Positions 54,062-62,140 of a DNA stretch of 64,000 nt are shown here, one piece after another; within the stretch, counting starts at the first letter, position 1, and each line of letters opens with the position of its first letter. Made by a program: the position numbers and the translations under genes. The stretch comes from JAFGVL01 sp963663245. Its GTDB lineage: Bacteria; Bacteroidota; Bacteroidia; Bacteroidales; Paludibacteraceae. The DNA lies in contig OY760143.1 of NCBI GenBank assembly GCA_963663245.1, forward strand, positions 2,046,001 through 2,110,000, read 5' to 3'. Under the pieces are notes generated by a model. That model had not been told where the DNA came from. It saw only the letters and a list, made by a program, of their open reading frames with translations, and made no database searches.

Positions 54062-55240
54062 TTATTTTTTTATAAGTTTATATGTTGTCAGAGAATTAAT
54101 GTTTGAAAGGGATATCAGGTAAAGTCCTGATTCAAAATCCGTTGTGTTTAAAATATAATTGCTCTGGATTTGGGTGTTTAGAACAATAGAACCATCTACT
54201 TTTGTTATTAATAGGTTATAGTTCTCAGTGTTATTAAAATACAATTTGTTAAAAAAAGGATTTGGTCCAATTGTGAATCTTGAAATATTGTTTTGCTCTG
54301 TTTTAGAATTAGTGTTTTCCGAAGAATATATATAATAGCCAGTAGATCCGGTCCCTCCAAAAAGAAGTTTTTCACCTTTAAAAATCAAAGAACCGGGACT
54401 GTTGATGTTCGTAGTAGACATATTTATTTCACTCCAATTTACTCCATTATCTGTAGATTTCATAAGTTTAGGAGTGAACCCAGAAGCAGAAGTGGAATAA
54501 AGAGAAGATAGTAAATATATATCTCCATTAGGAGCTAACGCAAAATCTATAATACTATATCCAGAAGGCATACCAGAATTACTTAAAGTCCAGTTTTCAC
54601 CATAATCTTCTGAAGAATATATATAATAGTCAGTAGATCCTGTCCCTCCAAAAAGAAGTTTTTCACCTTTAAAAATCAAAGAACCGGGACTGTTGATGTT
54701 CGTAGTAGACATATTTATTTCACTCCAATTTACTCCATTATCTGTAGATTTCATAAGTTTAGGAGTGAATCCAGAAGCAGAAGTGGAATAAAGAGAAGAT
54801 AGTAAATATATATCTCCATTAGGAGCTAACGCAAAATCTATAATACTATATCCAGAAGGCATACCAGAATTACTTAAAGTCCAGTTTTCACCATAATCTT
54901 CTGAAGAATATATATAATAGTCAGTAGATCCTGCCCCTCCAAAAAGAAGTTTTTCACCTTTAAAAATCAAAGAACCGGGACTGTTGATGTTCGTAGTAGA
55001 CATATTTATTTCACTCCAATTTACTCCATTATCTGTAGATTTCATAAGTTTAGGAGTGAACCCAGAAGCAGAAGTGGAATAAAGAGAAGATAGTAAATAT
55101 ATATCTCCATTAGGAGCTAACGCAAAATCTATAATACTATATCCAGAAGGCATGCCTGAGTTACTTAAAGTCCAATTGATTTGACTAGAGCAGTTTATTT
55201 GAAAAAGAAAGAATAAAAAAAACAAAAAATAATTTCTCAT
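54062..55240 (-). CDS. Asp-box (BNR-like) repeat T9SS protein inside the his operon
   Basis: A signal peptide (MRNYFLFFLFFLFQINCSSQ) is followed by three almost identical 97-residue repeats, each with two Asp-box motifs (STDNGVNW and SSEDYGENW, the SxDxGxxW pattern of sialidase-type propellers). A T9SS sorting domain ends the protein (FTIGPNPFFNKLYF…FESGLYLISLSN). It is exported and probably anchored outside. It starts 8 bp after hisC and ends 19 bp before hisB, so it is transcribed with histidine genes. It has no evident link to histidine metabolism. Confidence 0.87.
   Translation of the reverse strand: MRNYFLFFLFFLFQINCSSQINWTLSNSGMPSGYSIIDFALAPNGDIYLLSSLYSTSASGFTPKLMKSTDNGVNWSEINMSTTNINSPGSLIFKGEKLLFGGAGSTDYYIYSSEDYGENWTLSNSGMPSGYSIIDFALAPNGDIYLLSSLYSTSASGFTPKLMKSTDNGVNWSEINMSTTNINSPGSLIFKGEKLLFGGTGSTDYYIYSSEDYGENWTLSNSGMPSGYSIIDFALAPNGDIYLLSSLYSTSASGFTPKLMKSTDNGVNWSEINMSTTNINSPGSLIFKGEKLLFGGTGSTGYYIYSSENTNSKTEQNNISRFTIGPNPFFNKLYFNNTENYNLLITKVDGSIVLNTQIQSNYILNTTDFESGLYLISLSNINSLTTYKLIKK
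54305..55177 (-). repeat. Three tandem 291-bp coding repeats
   Basis: The block starting NWTLSNSGMPSGYS recurs at exact 291-bp spacing (for example near 54571, 54862 and 55153). The units differ at only a few bases, which indicates very recent duplication or ongoing homogenisation. Confidence 0.95.
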
Positions 55241-55248
55241 ATCTCTTA

Positions 55249-56283
55249 TTATTTAATAATATTTTTTAATACTTGTATTAACGCCTCATTCTCTTCTTCT
55301 GTCCCCACAGTAATACGCAAGCAGCCTAAACAAAGAGATACCGTATTTCTATTACGAACAATAACACCTTTATCAACTAAGTATTGATATACAGCATTGG
55401 CATCTGGCACTTTTACTAATAAAAAATTAGCATCAGATGGATATATCTTTTCTACCAATGAGAGCGCTTGTAATTCTTTTTGTAAAATAGGACGTTGTTC
55501 TAACAATAGTTTTACCCACTGCTCTTTTTCTTCTTCCTTATCTAACTCATCGCTGACAAAATCTTGAGTCAACTTATTTAAGTTATACGGATATTTCACC
55601 TTATTAAAATAACTAATAATCTCTTCGGATGCGAAAGCCATTCCACAACGAACCGCGGCTAAACCCCAAGCTTTTGAGAATGTTTGCAGAACAATAAGAT
55701 TAGGATAATTATTCAGTTCTTCTATCCATGATTTTTCGGAAGAAAAATCGATATAAGCCTCATCAATAATCACAATACCTCCAAAGCCATTCAGCACTTT
55801 TAGCATCTCTGCTCGGTTCATCAAATTACCCGTTGGGTTATTGGGAGAACAAAGGAATATTATTTTTGAATTACTATCAGCACTGGCTAATAAACGGTCG
55901 GCATCTAAGGAATAATCTTCATTTAATAAAACCTTGCGATATTCTACATTATTGATATCTGCCGAAACCTGATACATACCATATGTAGGATCAAATGCTA
56001 ATACATTATCTACCTTAGGCTCACAGAAAATACGAAAAGCTAAATCGATAGGCTCATCACTTCCATTCCCTAGCATTATTTGCTCTGCCTTAAGTCCTTT
56101 TTTTGCAGCAATCTTATCCTTTAATTCCCATTGCATTGGGTCTGGATAACGATTGTATGGCGCATTCATAGGGTTCTCGTTGGCATCTAAATACACAGAA
56201 GCCTCTCCTTTAAACTCGTCTCTAGCACAAGAGTACGGTTTTAAGGCGAGTATGTTGGGGCGTATGAGTTTATCTAAGTCCAT
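55249..56283 (-). CDS. hisC: Histidinol-phosphate aminotransferase HisC
   Basis: The 344-residue class I/II aminotransferase has YLDANENPMNAPYNRYPDP, MLGNGSDEPIDL, FLCSPNNPTGN, IIDEAYIDFS, and the PLP Lys in QTFSKAWGLAAVRCGMA. It transaminates imidazole-acetol phosphate. It lies 18 bp after hisD. Confidence 0.96.
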   Translation of the reverse strand: MDLDKLIRPNILALKPYSCARDEFKGEASVYLDANENPMNAPYNRYPDPMQWELKDKIAAKKGLKAEQIMLGNGSDEPIDLAFRIFCEPKVDNVLAFDPTYGMYQVSADINNVEYRKVLLNEDYSLDADRLLASADSNSKIIFLCSPNNPTGNLMNRAEMLKVLNGFGGIVIIDEAYIDFSSEKSWIEELNNYPNLIVLQTFSKAWGLAAVRCGMAFASEEIISYFNKVKYPYNLNKLTQDFVSDELDKEEEKEQWVKLLLEQRPILQKELQALSLVEKIYPSDANFLLVKVPDANAVYQYLVDKGVIVRNRNTVSLCLGCLRITVGTEEENEALIQVLKNIIK

Positions 56284-56301
56284 GGTGTTAAATTAAAGAA
56301 A

Positions 56302-57594
56302 TTAATTCTTCCTTTTCGATTTATTCAATCGAAGGCTTACCGCATTTTTGTGTGCAAAAAGAAGTTCATTTTCTGCCATTATTTCAATGGCCGGTCCAAT
56401 TTTTTTCAAACCTTCTTCCGATATTTCTTGGAAGGTTATTTTCTTTACAAAACTATCTAAATTAACACCACTGTATGCTTTTGCATAACCATTGGTTGGC
56501 AAAGTATGATTGGTGCCTGAAGCATAATCACCTGCACTCTCTGGCGTTAAATGACCTAAGAAAATAGAGCCTGCATTGGTAATCTGATTGGCAATCTCCA
56601 TATAATTCTTAGTGGCAATAATTAAGTGCTCGGGTGCATATTCATTAGTAATCGCTACTACCTCTTGTAAGTCTTTAACTACAATCACCTTACTATTTTC
56701 TAAGGCTTGCTTGGCTAAATCTACACGTGGCAATGCCTCCACTTGTTTGTTTACCTCTGCAATTACTTCTTCTGCTAGTTTTTCACTAGTAGTAATAAGT
56801 ATAGCTTGGCTATCAACTCCATGTTCTGCTTGCGATAATAAGTCTGCTGCTACAAAAGCAGGACTAGCTGTTTCATCTGCTAAGACTTCTACTTCTGAAG
56901 GTCCAGCTGGCATATCAATAGCTACTTCTTTTAGAGACACTATTTGTTTCGCAGCAGTCACATACTGATTACCTGGTCCAAAAATCTTATATACTTTAGG
57001 CACACTTGCAGTACCATAAGCCATAGCGCCAATTGCTTGCACACCTCCAATTTTAAATACTTGGGAAACACCTGCCACCTTCGCAGCATATAATACAGCT
57101 GGGTGTATATTTCCTTCTTTATTAGGAGGAGAACAAAGGACAATATCTTTACATCCTGCAATTTGAGCTGGTATAGCTAACATCAATACAGTTGAAAACA
57201 AAGGAGCTGTTCCTCCTGGAATATATAAACCCACCTTGTCAATTGCTACAGCTTTCTGCCAACAACTAACACCAGGCATTGTTTCTACCTTCGGCAACTC
57301 TTGCTGTTGAGCTGTATGAAATTTCTCAATATTATTTTTGGCTAATAAAATGGCTGATTTTAAGTCCGCTGACACTAAATTCTCAGCAGCATTTATTTCA
57401 TCACTTGTGACTTGTAAAGACGCTAATTGCACCTTATCAAACTTCAGCTCATACTCTTTTACAGCCTCATCACCACGCATACGCACATCTTCCAGTACAG
57501 TTTTTACTGTGTCCAGTAATTGACTGTTATCGAATTCTGGTCGAGCTAGTAAGTCAGACCATTCGTTTTGCTGTGGATACTTAGAATATTTCAT
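56302..57594 (-). CDS. hisD: Histidinol dehydrogenase HisD
   Basis: The 430-residue zinc enzyme has IPGGTAPLFSTVLM, KVYKIFGPGNQYVTAAKQ, MPAGPSEVEVLAD, LLSQAEHGVDSQ, and the metal and catalytic residues in YAPEHLI, GSIFLGHLTPESAGDYASGTNH. It oxidises histidinol to histidine. It starts 7 bp after hisG. Confidence 0.97.
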   Translation of the reverse strand: MKYSKYPQQNEWSDLLARPEFDNSQLLDTVKTVLEDVRMRGDEAVKEYELKFDKVQLASLQVTSDEINAAENLVSADLKSAILLAKNNIEKFHTAQQQELPKVETMPGVSCWQKAVAIDKVGLYIPGGTAPLFSTVLMLAIPAQIAGCKDIVLCSPPNKEGNIHPAVLYAAKVAGVSQVFKIGGVQAIGAMAYGTASVPKVYKIFGPGNQYVTAAKQIVSLKEVAIDMPAGPSEVEVLADETASPAFVAADLLSQAEHGVDSQAILITTSEKLAEEVIAEVNKQVEALPRVDLAKQALENSKVIVVKDLQEVVAITNEYAPEHLIIATKNYMEIANQITNAGSIFLGHLTPESAGDYASGTNHTLPTNGYAKAYSGVNLDSFVKKITFQEISEEGLKKIGPAIEIMAENELLFAHKNAVSLRLNKSKRKN

Positions 57595-57601
57595 TGGTAA
57601 A

Positions 57602-58453
57602 TTACAATATCATTTTTTCAATTGGTAATACCAATATACCTTCAGCTCCTAAAGCTTTCAGCTTATTAATAATATCCCAAAATGTTTTTTCTTCAATAAC
57701 AGATTTCATTGAACTCCAACCCTCTTCTAATAAAGGAGTAATAGTTGGCGATTTCATTCCAGGTAACAACTGACATACTTCATCAATTTTGTTATTTGGA
57801 ATATTTAATAAGATATATTTTTTATTCTCTGCATTTTTAAATGAATCAAAGCGGAACAGTAATTGGTCAAGTATTTCACGTTTTTCAGTTGAAAGATTTT
57901 TGTTGGCAATCATCAATGCTTCTGAATGCATTACCACTTCAACTTCTTTCAAATTATTACTGACTAGAGTACTTCCTGAGCTTACGATATCAAAAATACA
58001 ATCGGCTAAATCTATACCAGGTGCAATCTCTACTGAACCAGTTATAACATGTATATCTGCCTCTATATTATTTTTCTTTAAAAATTTTTTTAGAATCTCT
58101 GGGTAAGAAGTAGCAATTTTTTTTCCTTGAAACCATTCTACACCTTTATAGTCTACAGCCTTTGGAATAGCCAATGATACACGACATTTACTAAAATCTA
58201 AGCGTTTAATAATATCTGCTTCCTCATTCTTTTCTGCATATTCATTCTCACCTACAACACCAACATCTGCAATTCCACTAGCAACAGCTTGAGGGATATC
58301 ATCATCACGCAAATAAAGCACCTCCACTGGGAAGTTTTTTGCTTTTACCAATAAACTTCTTTTTCCAGAAGCTACCTTGATGCTTGACTCTGAAAACATC
58401 AACATGGTTTCTTCGTATAAACGGCCTTTGGCCTGTACTGCAATTCGTAACAT
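57602..58453 (-). CDS. hisG: ATP phosphoribosyltransferase HisG (long form)
   Basis: The 283-residue enzyme begins MLRIAVQAKGRLYEETM and has VLYLRDDDIPQAVASGIADVGVVGENEY, ADCIFDIVSSGSTLVSNNL, and a C-terminal HisG regulatory domain (about residues 205-283; MKSPTITPLLEEGWSSMKSVI) that binds histidine for feedback inhibition. It is the first structural gene of hisGDC-x-B. A leader-peptide attenuator lies upstream. Confidence 0.97.
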   Translation of the reverse strand: MLRIAVQAKGRLYEETMLMFSESSIKVASGKRSLLVKAKNFPVEVLYLRDDDIPQAVASGIADVGVVGENEYAEKNEEADIIKRLDFSKCRVSLAIPKAVDYKGVEWFQGKKIATSYPEILKKFLKKNNIEADIHVITGSVEIAPGIDLADCIFDIVSSGSTLVSNNLKEVEVVMHSEALMIANKNLSTEKREILDQLLFRFDSFKNAENKKYILLNIPNNKIDEVCQLLPGMKSPTITPLLEEGWSSMKSVIEEKTFWDIINKLKALGAEGILVLPIEKMIL

Positions 58454-58527
58454 ATATCTTATTTTATTATTATGACAAAAATAGTTTTTTTATTTGAGAG
58501 ATAGCACCTTATCATTTGTTATGACAT

Positions 58528-58588
58528 AAAAAAAGCTCACCGATAAGGTAAGCTTGCTATATTAATGCATTACTTATCTGCTCACCGG
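58528..58588 (-). promoter_or_regulatory. Histidine attenuator: mutually exclusive hairpins and terminator
   Basis: Read on the minus strand, after the leader stop comes segment 2 (CCGGTGAGCAG, 58578-58588), then segment 3 (AAGCTTACC, 58547-58555), then segment 4 (GGTGAGCTT, 58533-58541) followed by a run of seven T (58528-58534). Segments 3 and 4 form the terminator (9 bp, one wobble). Segment 2 carries the same GGTGAGC as segment 4 and can pair with segment 3 instead, as antiterminator. Segment 2 can also pair with CTGCTCATC inside the leader ORF (58610-58618). This is the layout of classical ribosome-mediated attenuation. Confidence 0.8.
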
Positions 58589-58589
58589 C

Positions 58590-58640
58590 TTAGACCTGAA
58601 AGAAATGATGATGAGCAGTATGTAAATTCGTTTGTTTCAT
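58590..58640 (-). CDS. Histidine leader peptide (16 residues)
   Basis: The frame encodes MKQTNLHTAHHHFFQV, with four His codons (CAT) at positions 7, 10, 11 and 12. A promoter box lies 7 bp upstream and the attenuator hairpins begin 1 bp after the stop. In the attenuation model, low charged tRNA-His stalls the ribosome on the CAT codons, covers segment 1 and frees segment 2 to block the terminator. It matches the role of HisL in Enterobacteria, though the sequence differs. Confidence 0.8.
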   Translation of the reverse strand: MKQTNLHTAHHHFFQV

Positions 58641-58647
58641 TTGCTTA

Positions 58648-58678
58648 CAAAATTATAATAAATTTTGAAAATAGACAA
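58648..58678 (-). promoter_or_regulatory. Promoter of the his operon leader
   Basis: On the minus strand TTG (58676-58678) is followed after 20 bp by TAATTTTG (58648-58655), a good Bacteroidota sigma-70 promoter. The -7 box ends 7 bp before the leader ATG, so the leader mRNA would have almost no 5' UTR. Confidence 0.65.
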
Positions 58679-58706
58679 TTTTTAAAGACTGAAAGTATGT
58701 AAAATA

Positions 58707-58736
58707 AAAAAAGTCCACTTATAAGTGGACTTTTTT
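58707..58736 (-). terminator. Terminator of the 60-residue lipoprotein gene
   Basis: The perfect stem aaaaaagtccactt / aagtggactttttt lies 19 bp after the stop and isolates it from the his leader promoter. Confidence 0.88.
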
Positions 58737-58755
58737 ATACTTTTTGGCTTGCTTA

Positions 58756-58938
58756 TTACTCAGCAACTGTAGTATCTACAACAGTAGTATCAACAGCAAC
58801 AACAACAGCAGTATCAACAACTACAATGTTAGTATCAACTGGCATGATTGAATCATTTTCAGTAGCTTCTCCACCTTTTTTACAAGAAGAAAGAGCAACA
58901 ACAGCAGCAACAGCAGCAAATAAAATTACTTTTTTCAT
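58756..58938 (-). CDS. Small low-complexity lipoprotein
   Basis: The 60-residue product has a signal peptide with lipobox ALSSC (Cys19) and a mature tail made almost only of Val, Asp and Thr (VVVDTAVVVAVDTTVVDTTVAE). It is an acidic envelope lipopeptide of unknown role. It has its own promoter and terminator, which argues for a real and well-expressed gene. Confidence 0.8.
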   Translation of the reverse strand: MKKVILFAAVAAVVALSSCKKGGEATENDSIMPVDTNIVVVDTAVVVAVDTTVVDTTVAE

Positions 58939-58993
58939 TTTTTTCTCTTTTAAAAATTAAACATTAATGTTTTCTTGAATTGAATTCGAGGTA

Positions 58994-59001
58994 CAAAGTT
59001 A
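58994..59001 (-). promoter_or_regulatory. -7 box of the small lipoprotein gene
   Basis: Minus-strand TAACTTTG (TAnnTTTG) ends 55 bp before the ATG. Confidence 0.5.
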
Positions 59002-59202
59002 CACGCTATTTTGAAATATCAAAATGATTGGTATTATTTTTTCAAGATTTGATGTAATTTTTTCATAGAATAGGAGTCTCATAAAAAGACACTTTCTTAC
59101 ATTAAGCTATAACACTCTGATCGTGTGACATCTACATAAAATACTCTTATTTTTCACCAGAAATACATTTTCACATATTTTAATATTTAAATCCTGTCGA
59201 AA

Positions 59203-60006
59203 TTAATCTATTTCGTTTGTTTTAGCTTCATTCCATAATACATCCATTTCTCCAAGAGTCATATCTTTAATGTTTTTTCCACTTATTTTAGCTTTTTTCT
59301 CAAGATAGTTAAACCGCTTAATAAACTTCTGATTTGTTTTTTCTAATGCATTCTCAGGGTCAATATCATACAACCTTCCAGCATTAATAATACTAAACAT
59401 AAAATCACCAAATTCGGCTTCACTCTTTGCTTTATCTTGCTTTTTAAGTTCGACTTTCAGCTCATCTAGCTCCTCTAACACCTTATCCCAGACTTGTTCT
59501 TTTTCATCCCAGTCAAAACCCACATTTCTAGCCTTATCTTGTATACGGTGTGCTTTAATTAAAGCAGGCAAAGATGTTGGCACTCCTTCCAACACTGTTT
59601 TATTACCTCCTTTTTCTTTTAATTTAAGCTGTTCCCAATTTTGCTCTACTTCTTCTGCAGAGGCAACATCAGTGGAAGCAAATATATGTGGATGTCTATA
59701 TATCAGTTTTTCAGTGAGAGTGTCGCAAACATCTTTTATGTCAAAATCATTTGTCTCACTCCCAATTTTCGCATAAAAAACGATATGCAACAATAAGTCT
59801 CCTAGTTCTTTTTTGACATTCTCCATATCCTTATTAATAATAGCATCTGCTAACTCGTAAGTTTCTTCTATGGTTAATGGTCGTATGGTTTCTAAGGTTT
59901 GTACACTATCCCAAGGACATTGTTTGCGCAACAATTCCATCACGTCCAATAAGTGCTTGAAAGAAGCTAATGTTTCTTCCATTCTATTATTCTCTTTTTC
60001 CTTCAT
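59203..60006 (-). CDS. mazG: Nucleoside triphosphate pyrophosphohydrolase MazG
   Basis: The 267-residue protein has two MazG domains: LRKQCPWDSVQTLETIRPLTIEETYELADAI with KKELGDLLLHIVFYAKI in the first, and GFDWDEKEQVWDKVLEELDEL with KSEAEFGDFMFSIINAGR in the second (acidic Mg2+ ligands). It hydrolyses non-canonical or excess NTPs to NMP and PPi. An internal ATG at 59982 (MEETLASFK) is a possible alternative start. Confidence 0.95.
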   Translation of the reverse strand: MKEKENNRMEETLASFKHLLDVMELLRKQCPWDSVQTLETIRPLTIEETYELADAIINKDMENVKKELGDLLLHIVFYAKIGSETNDFDIKDVCDTLTEKLIYRHPHIFASTDVASAEEVEQNWEQLKLKEKGGNKTVLEGVPTSLPALIKAHRIQDKARNVGFDWDEKEQVWDKVLEELDELKVELKKQDKAKSEAEFGDFMFSIINAGRLYDIDPENALEKTNQKFIKRFNYLEKKAKISGKNIKDMTLGEMDVLWNEAKTNEID

Positions 60007-60031
60007 CTGTTTTACTATATATTAATGAGTA

Positions 60032-60039
60032 CAAAAGTA
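60032..60039 (-). promoter_or_regulatory. -7 box of mazG
   Basis: Minus-strand TACTTTTG (TAnnTTTG) ends 25 bp before the mazG ATG. Confidence 0.5.
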
Positions 60040-60059
60040 CATTATTCGATTTGATTTTG

Positions 60060-60067
60060 TAGATTTG
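60060..60067 (+). promoter_or_regulatory. -7 box of the gene at 60076
   Basis: TAGATTTG (TAnnTTTG) ends 8 bp before the ATG, which implies a nearly leaderless transcript if used. Confidence 0.4.
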
Positions 60068-60075
60068 TTTAACAA

Positions 60076-60345
60076 ATGAATAAAAAAGAACCTAAACTTA
60101 TACATGCTATAATATTTGATTGTATTGGTTTGCTAAGTTATATCATCCCTAGTTTTGCTGAGTACACAGATATAATTTGGGCGCCTCTTTCTGCCTACTT
60201 TTTTTATAAAATGTTTGGAGGCAGACTGGGTACTTTTGGTGCAACACTTAGCTTTATAGAAGAAGCCTTACCTTTTACTGACTTTATTCCTACTTTTACT
60301 ATTGGGTGGGTAATACAATATATTAAAAAAAGAAAAGCGAATTAA
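60076..60345 (+). CDS. Small membrane protein of unknown function
   Basis: The 89-residue product has two to three hydrophobic segments (IIFDCIGLLSYIIPSFAEY, IIWAPLSAYFFYKMFGG, FIPTFTIGWVIQYI) and a basic C-terminus (KKRKAN) that would stay in the cytoplasm. I know no function. It is divergent from mazG. Confidence 0.72.
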   Translation: MNKKEPKLIHAIIFDCIGLLSYIIPSFAEYTDIIWAPLSAYFFYKMFGGRLGTFGATLSFIEEALPFTDFIPTFTIGWVIQYIKKRKAN

Positions 60346-60347
60346 AT

Positions 60348-60447
60348 CCGCTGCTGTCGTACGATTGCATCGTGTGATTTATCAAGTTAGTACTTTATTA
60401 ATTTATCTACTTGTTTTTTACCACACAATACAATCGTGCGGCTACGG
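60348..60447. repeat. MITE/BIME-like inverted repeat, unit A
   Basis: The ~100-bp unit is bounded by ccgctgctgtcgtacgat and atcgtgcggctacgg, with inner arms atcgtgtga and ccacacaat. A near-invariant ~50-bp middle contains atcaagttagtactttatta. The middle and ends recur in units B and C near 62.3-62.6 kb. It fills the gap between two convergent genes and codes for nothing visible. Confidence 0.85.
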
Positions 60448-60556
60448 AGAAAACAAGTGCTTATGACTCTCAATTATTTTGATGTGGCGTATGTACAATA
60501 GGCTTTGTTAGCAACTTTTATTTCTTTTTTAGTCAATTATGAAACGCTTATATAAT

Positions 60557-61786
60557 CTAAAATTTTGAGCGAATGCTTTCCAAACTAGTCTCTATAGTTT
60601 TTATTGAGGCTTCGGAAACTTTGGAATCCTTAGCATATGTTTTCCAGCTATCGATGATGCATTTTATCTCATCTATAGTATCTATAGCCTTGTTGATTGA
60701 TAATTCATTTGCCAATTCCAGCAATTCTTTTCTTCCTGGATCGACATAGTTTCCAGCGCAAGCTGTACTATGATAACCCTGAGAAGAAGAGGAGAATGTT
60801 AAGTCATATGCTGGAGCAAGTGACCACACTCCTTCAGCATCCATCAGGAATGCAAAGTTTTTAGAATGGTCATCACGATTATGAGAAAGAACATTGAAAA
60901 CAGCTCTACGGAACATTTGCGCAGCAACTTGTGCGTTGTTTGTTAACTTTTTTGACTGGAAAATTAAATGTCCATAGTCAAGAGTGCTGTGCTCATAATC
61001 ATCATGAAGAAGCCCTGCAGCTGAGAGCATATGAAGCTTATTATTCCCAATGCGGTCAAATCGTTTGGTTCCAAAATAACTGTTCCCATTATTACTGGTA
61101 AATACTCTACACTCAGACATTTCAATCCCTGAATCCAAGGCCATTTTATAATAGGCTAGCTCTATATTGGCAATATCTTTTGAATCTACATCTGCTGCAA
61201 ATTTGATAATCCAATGTTCATATCCTTCAGGAAGATTAGCGATGCCACTGATGAGAGAATCTGTCTTTGGATTGTATCCTGCATAAATTTTTGGTCGTGC
61301 TCCACCAGGGCTACCTCCTCTTCCAAACATATCATCAATTACCACACTGCTCTCGCCGCTGAGTACGTCAGAAATATTATTATTTAATTTATCCAAGCTA
61401 ATTTCTATAGCCTTCTGCTCTAACTCGACACTCGGTCTGTATTGTAGTGCTCCCATACTATTCTTCCCTGCAAATGTCAAATGATCCAAGGCATTGAGAG
61501 ATTCGATGGCAATCCTATCAGCACTGAGGCGTTTCTTAATTAGTAAGTAACCCCAAGCATCTGGCAAAGAATCAGCAAATAGACCAAACAGGCCATTGAA
61601 TGGGGCTTTTTCGGTAGTCTGAGGATTGTCGTCAAACTTCAATTGATTAGGAGAAAGGTTATTTCCGGTCTTTAAATAAGTATCGCTATATTTAAACAAT
61701 ATACTCCGACCATCTAAAATGAGCTGCCCTATGAGTTTTTCTTGTTTAGAAAATTGTATATATACGTCAAGTTTTCTTGTCGTCAT
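60557..61786 (-). CDS. hipA: HipA-family Ser/Thr kinase toxin
   Basis: The 409-residue protein has an N-terminal HipA_N domain (about residues 10-105; NGLFGLFADSLPDAWGYLLIKKRL), the glycine-rich loop GRGGSPGGARPKIYAG, and the kinase catalytic segment VLSHNRDDHSKNFAFL (about 300-315) with metal motif LAPAYDLTFS (about 325). HipA phosphorylates glutamyl-tRNA synthetase in E. coli; the target here is unknown. It starts 2 bp after the antitoxin gene, the canonical hipBA order. Confidence 0.93.
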   Translation of the reverse strand: MTTRKLDVYIQFSKQEKLIGQLILDGRSILFKYSDTYLKTGNNLSPNQLKFDDNPQTTEKAPFNGLFGLFADSLPDAWGYLLIKKRLSADRIAIESLNALDHLTFAGKNSMGALQYRPSVELEQKAIEISLDKLNNNISDVLSGESSVVIDDMFGRGGSPGGARPKIYAGYNPKTDSLISGIANLPEGYEHWIIKFAADVDSKDIANIELAYYKMALDSGIEMSECRVFTSNNGNSYFGTKRFDRIGNNKLHMLSAAGLLHDDYEHSTLDYGHLIFQSKKLTNNAQVAAQMFRRAVFNVLSHNRDDHSKNFAFLMDAEGVWSLAPAYDLTFSSSSQGYHSTACAGNYVDPGRKELLELANELSINKAIDTIDEIKCIIDSWKTYAKDSKVSEASIKTIETSLESIRSKF

Positions 61787-61788
61787 AA

Positions 61789-62064
61789 TTAATAATTAAA
61801 TAAATTCTTTTTCCGTTCCATATCGTTTGAGAGCAATATTGACTCAAAGTCTGTCAGATGCTTGAGAGTTTCACAGATCTTTAGAAGTGATTCAAGAGAA
61901 ATAATCCCTGTTGACTCGAATTTCTTAATGCTAGCGTGGGCTACTCCAGATCTCTCCGACAATTCCATCTGAGACATTTTTTTCTGTTTCCTTAAAGCTC
62001 TGATTCTTTTTGATAAAAGAATCATTATTTCTTTAGGTGATTTTTGATCTCCATACTTTCCCAT
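61789..62064 (-). CDS. XRE-family HTH antitoxin (HipB-like)
   Basis: The 91-residue protein carries an HTH of the Cro/C1 type (about residues 20-75; RIRALRKQKKMSQMELSERSGVAHASIKKFESTGIISLESLLKICETL). As in other hipBA modules it should bind HipA and repress its own promoter. The palindromes at 62108-62184 are the likely operators. Confidence 0.9.
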   Translation of the reverse strand: MGKYGDQKSPKEIMILLSKRIRALRKQKKMSQMELSERSGVAHASIKKFESTGIISLESLLKICETLKHLTDFESILLSNDMERKKNLFNY

Positions 62065-62086
62065 AACTACTCATAGATTTAGAATA

Positions 62087-62094
62087 CAAAGATA
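62087..62094 (-). promoter_or_regulatory. -7 box of the hipBA module
   Basis: Minus-strand TATCTTTG (TAnnTTTG) ends 22 bp before the antitoxin ATG. Its -33 region falls in the first palindrome. Confidence 0.6.
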
Positions 62095-62107
62095 AGAATA
62101 TTACACT

Positions 62108-62135
62108 AAAAATAGCTATCATAATAGCTATTTTT
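62108..62135. promoter_or_regulatory. hipBA operator palindrome 1
   Basis: The perfect 12-bp arms aaaaatagctat / atagctattttt with spacer CATA overlap the -33 region of the hipBA promoter. The half-site AATAGCTAT appears twice. Confidence 0.65.
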
Positions 62136-62140
62136 AATTT

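Noticed and set aside
58476..58483. A second promoter (TATTTTTG) between the attenuator and hisG
   Set aside because: The box matches, but no TTG lies at the right distance and it would bypass the attenuator. The upstream promoter is much better.
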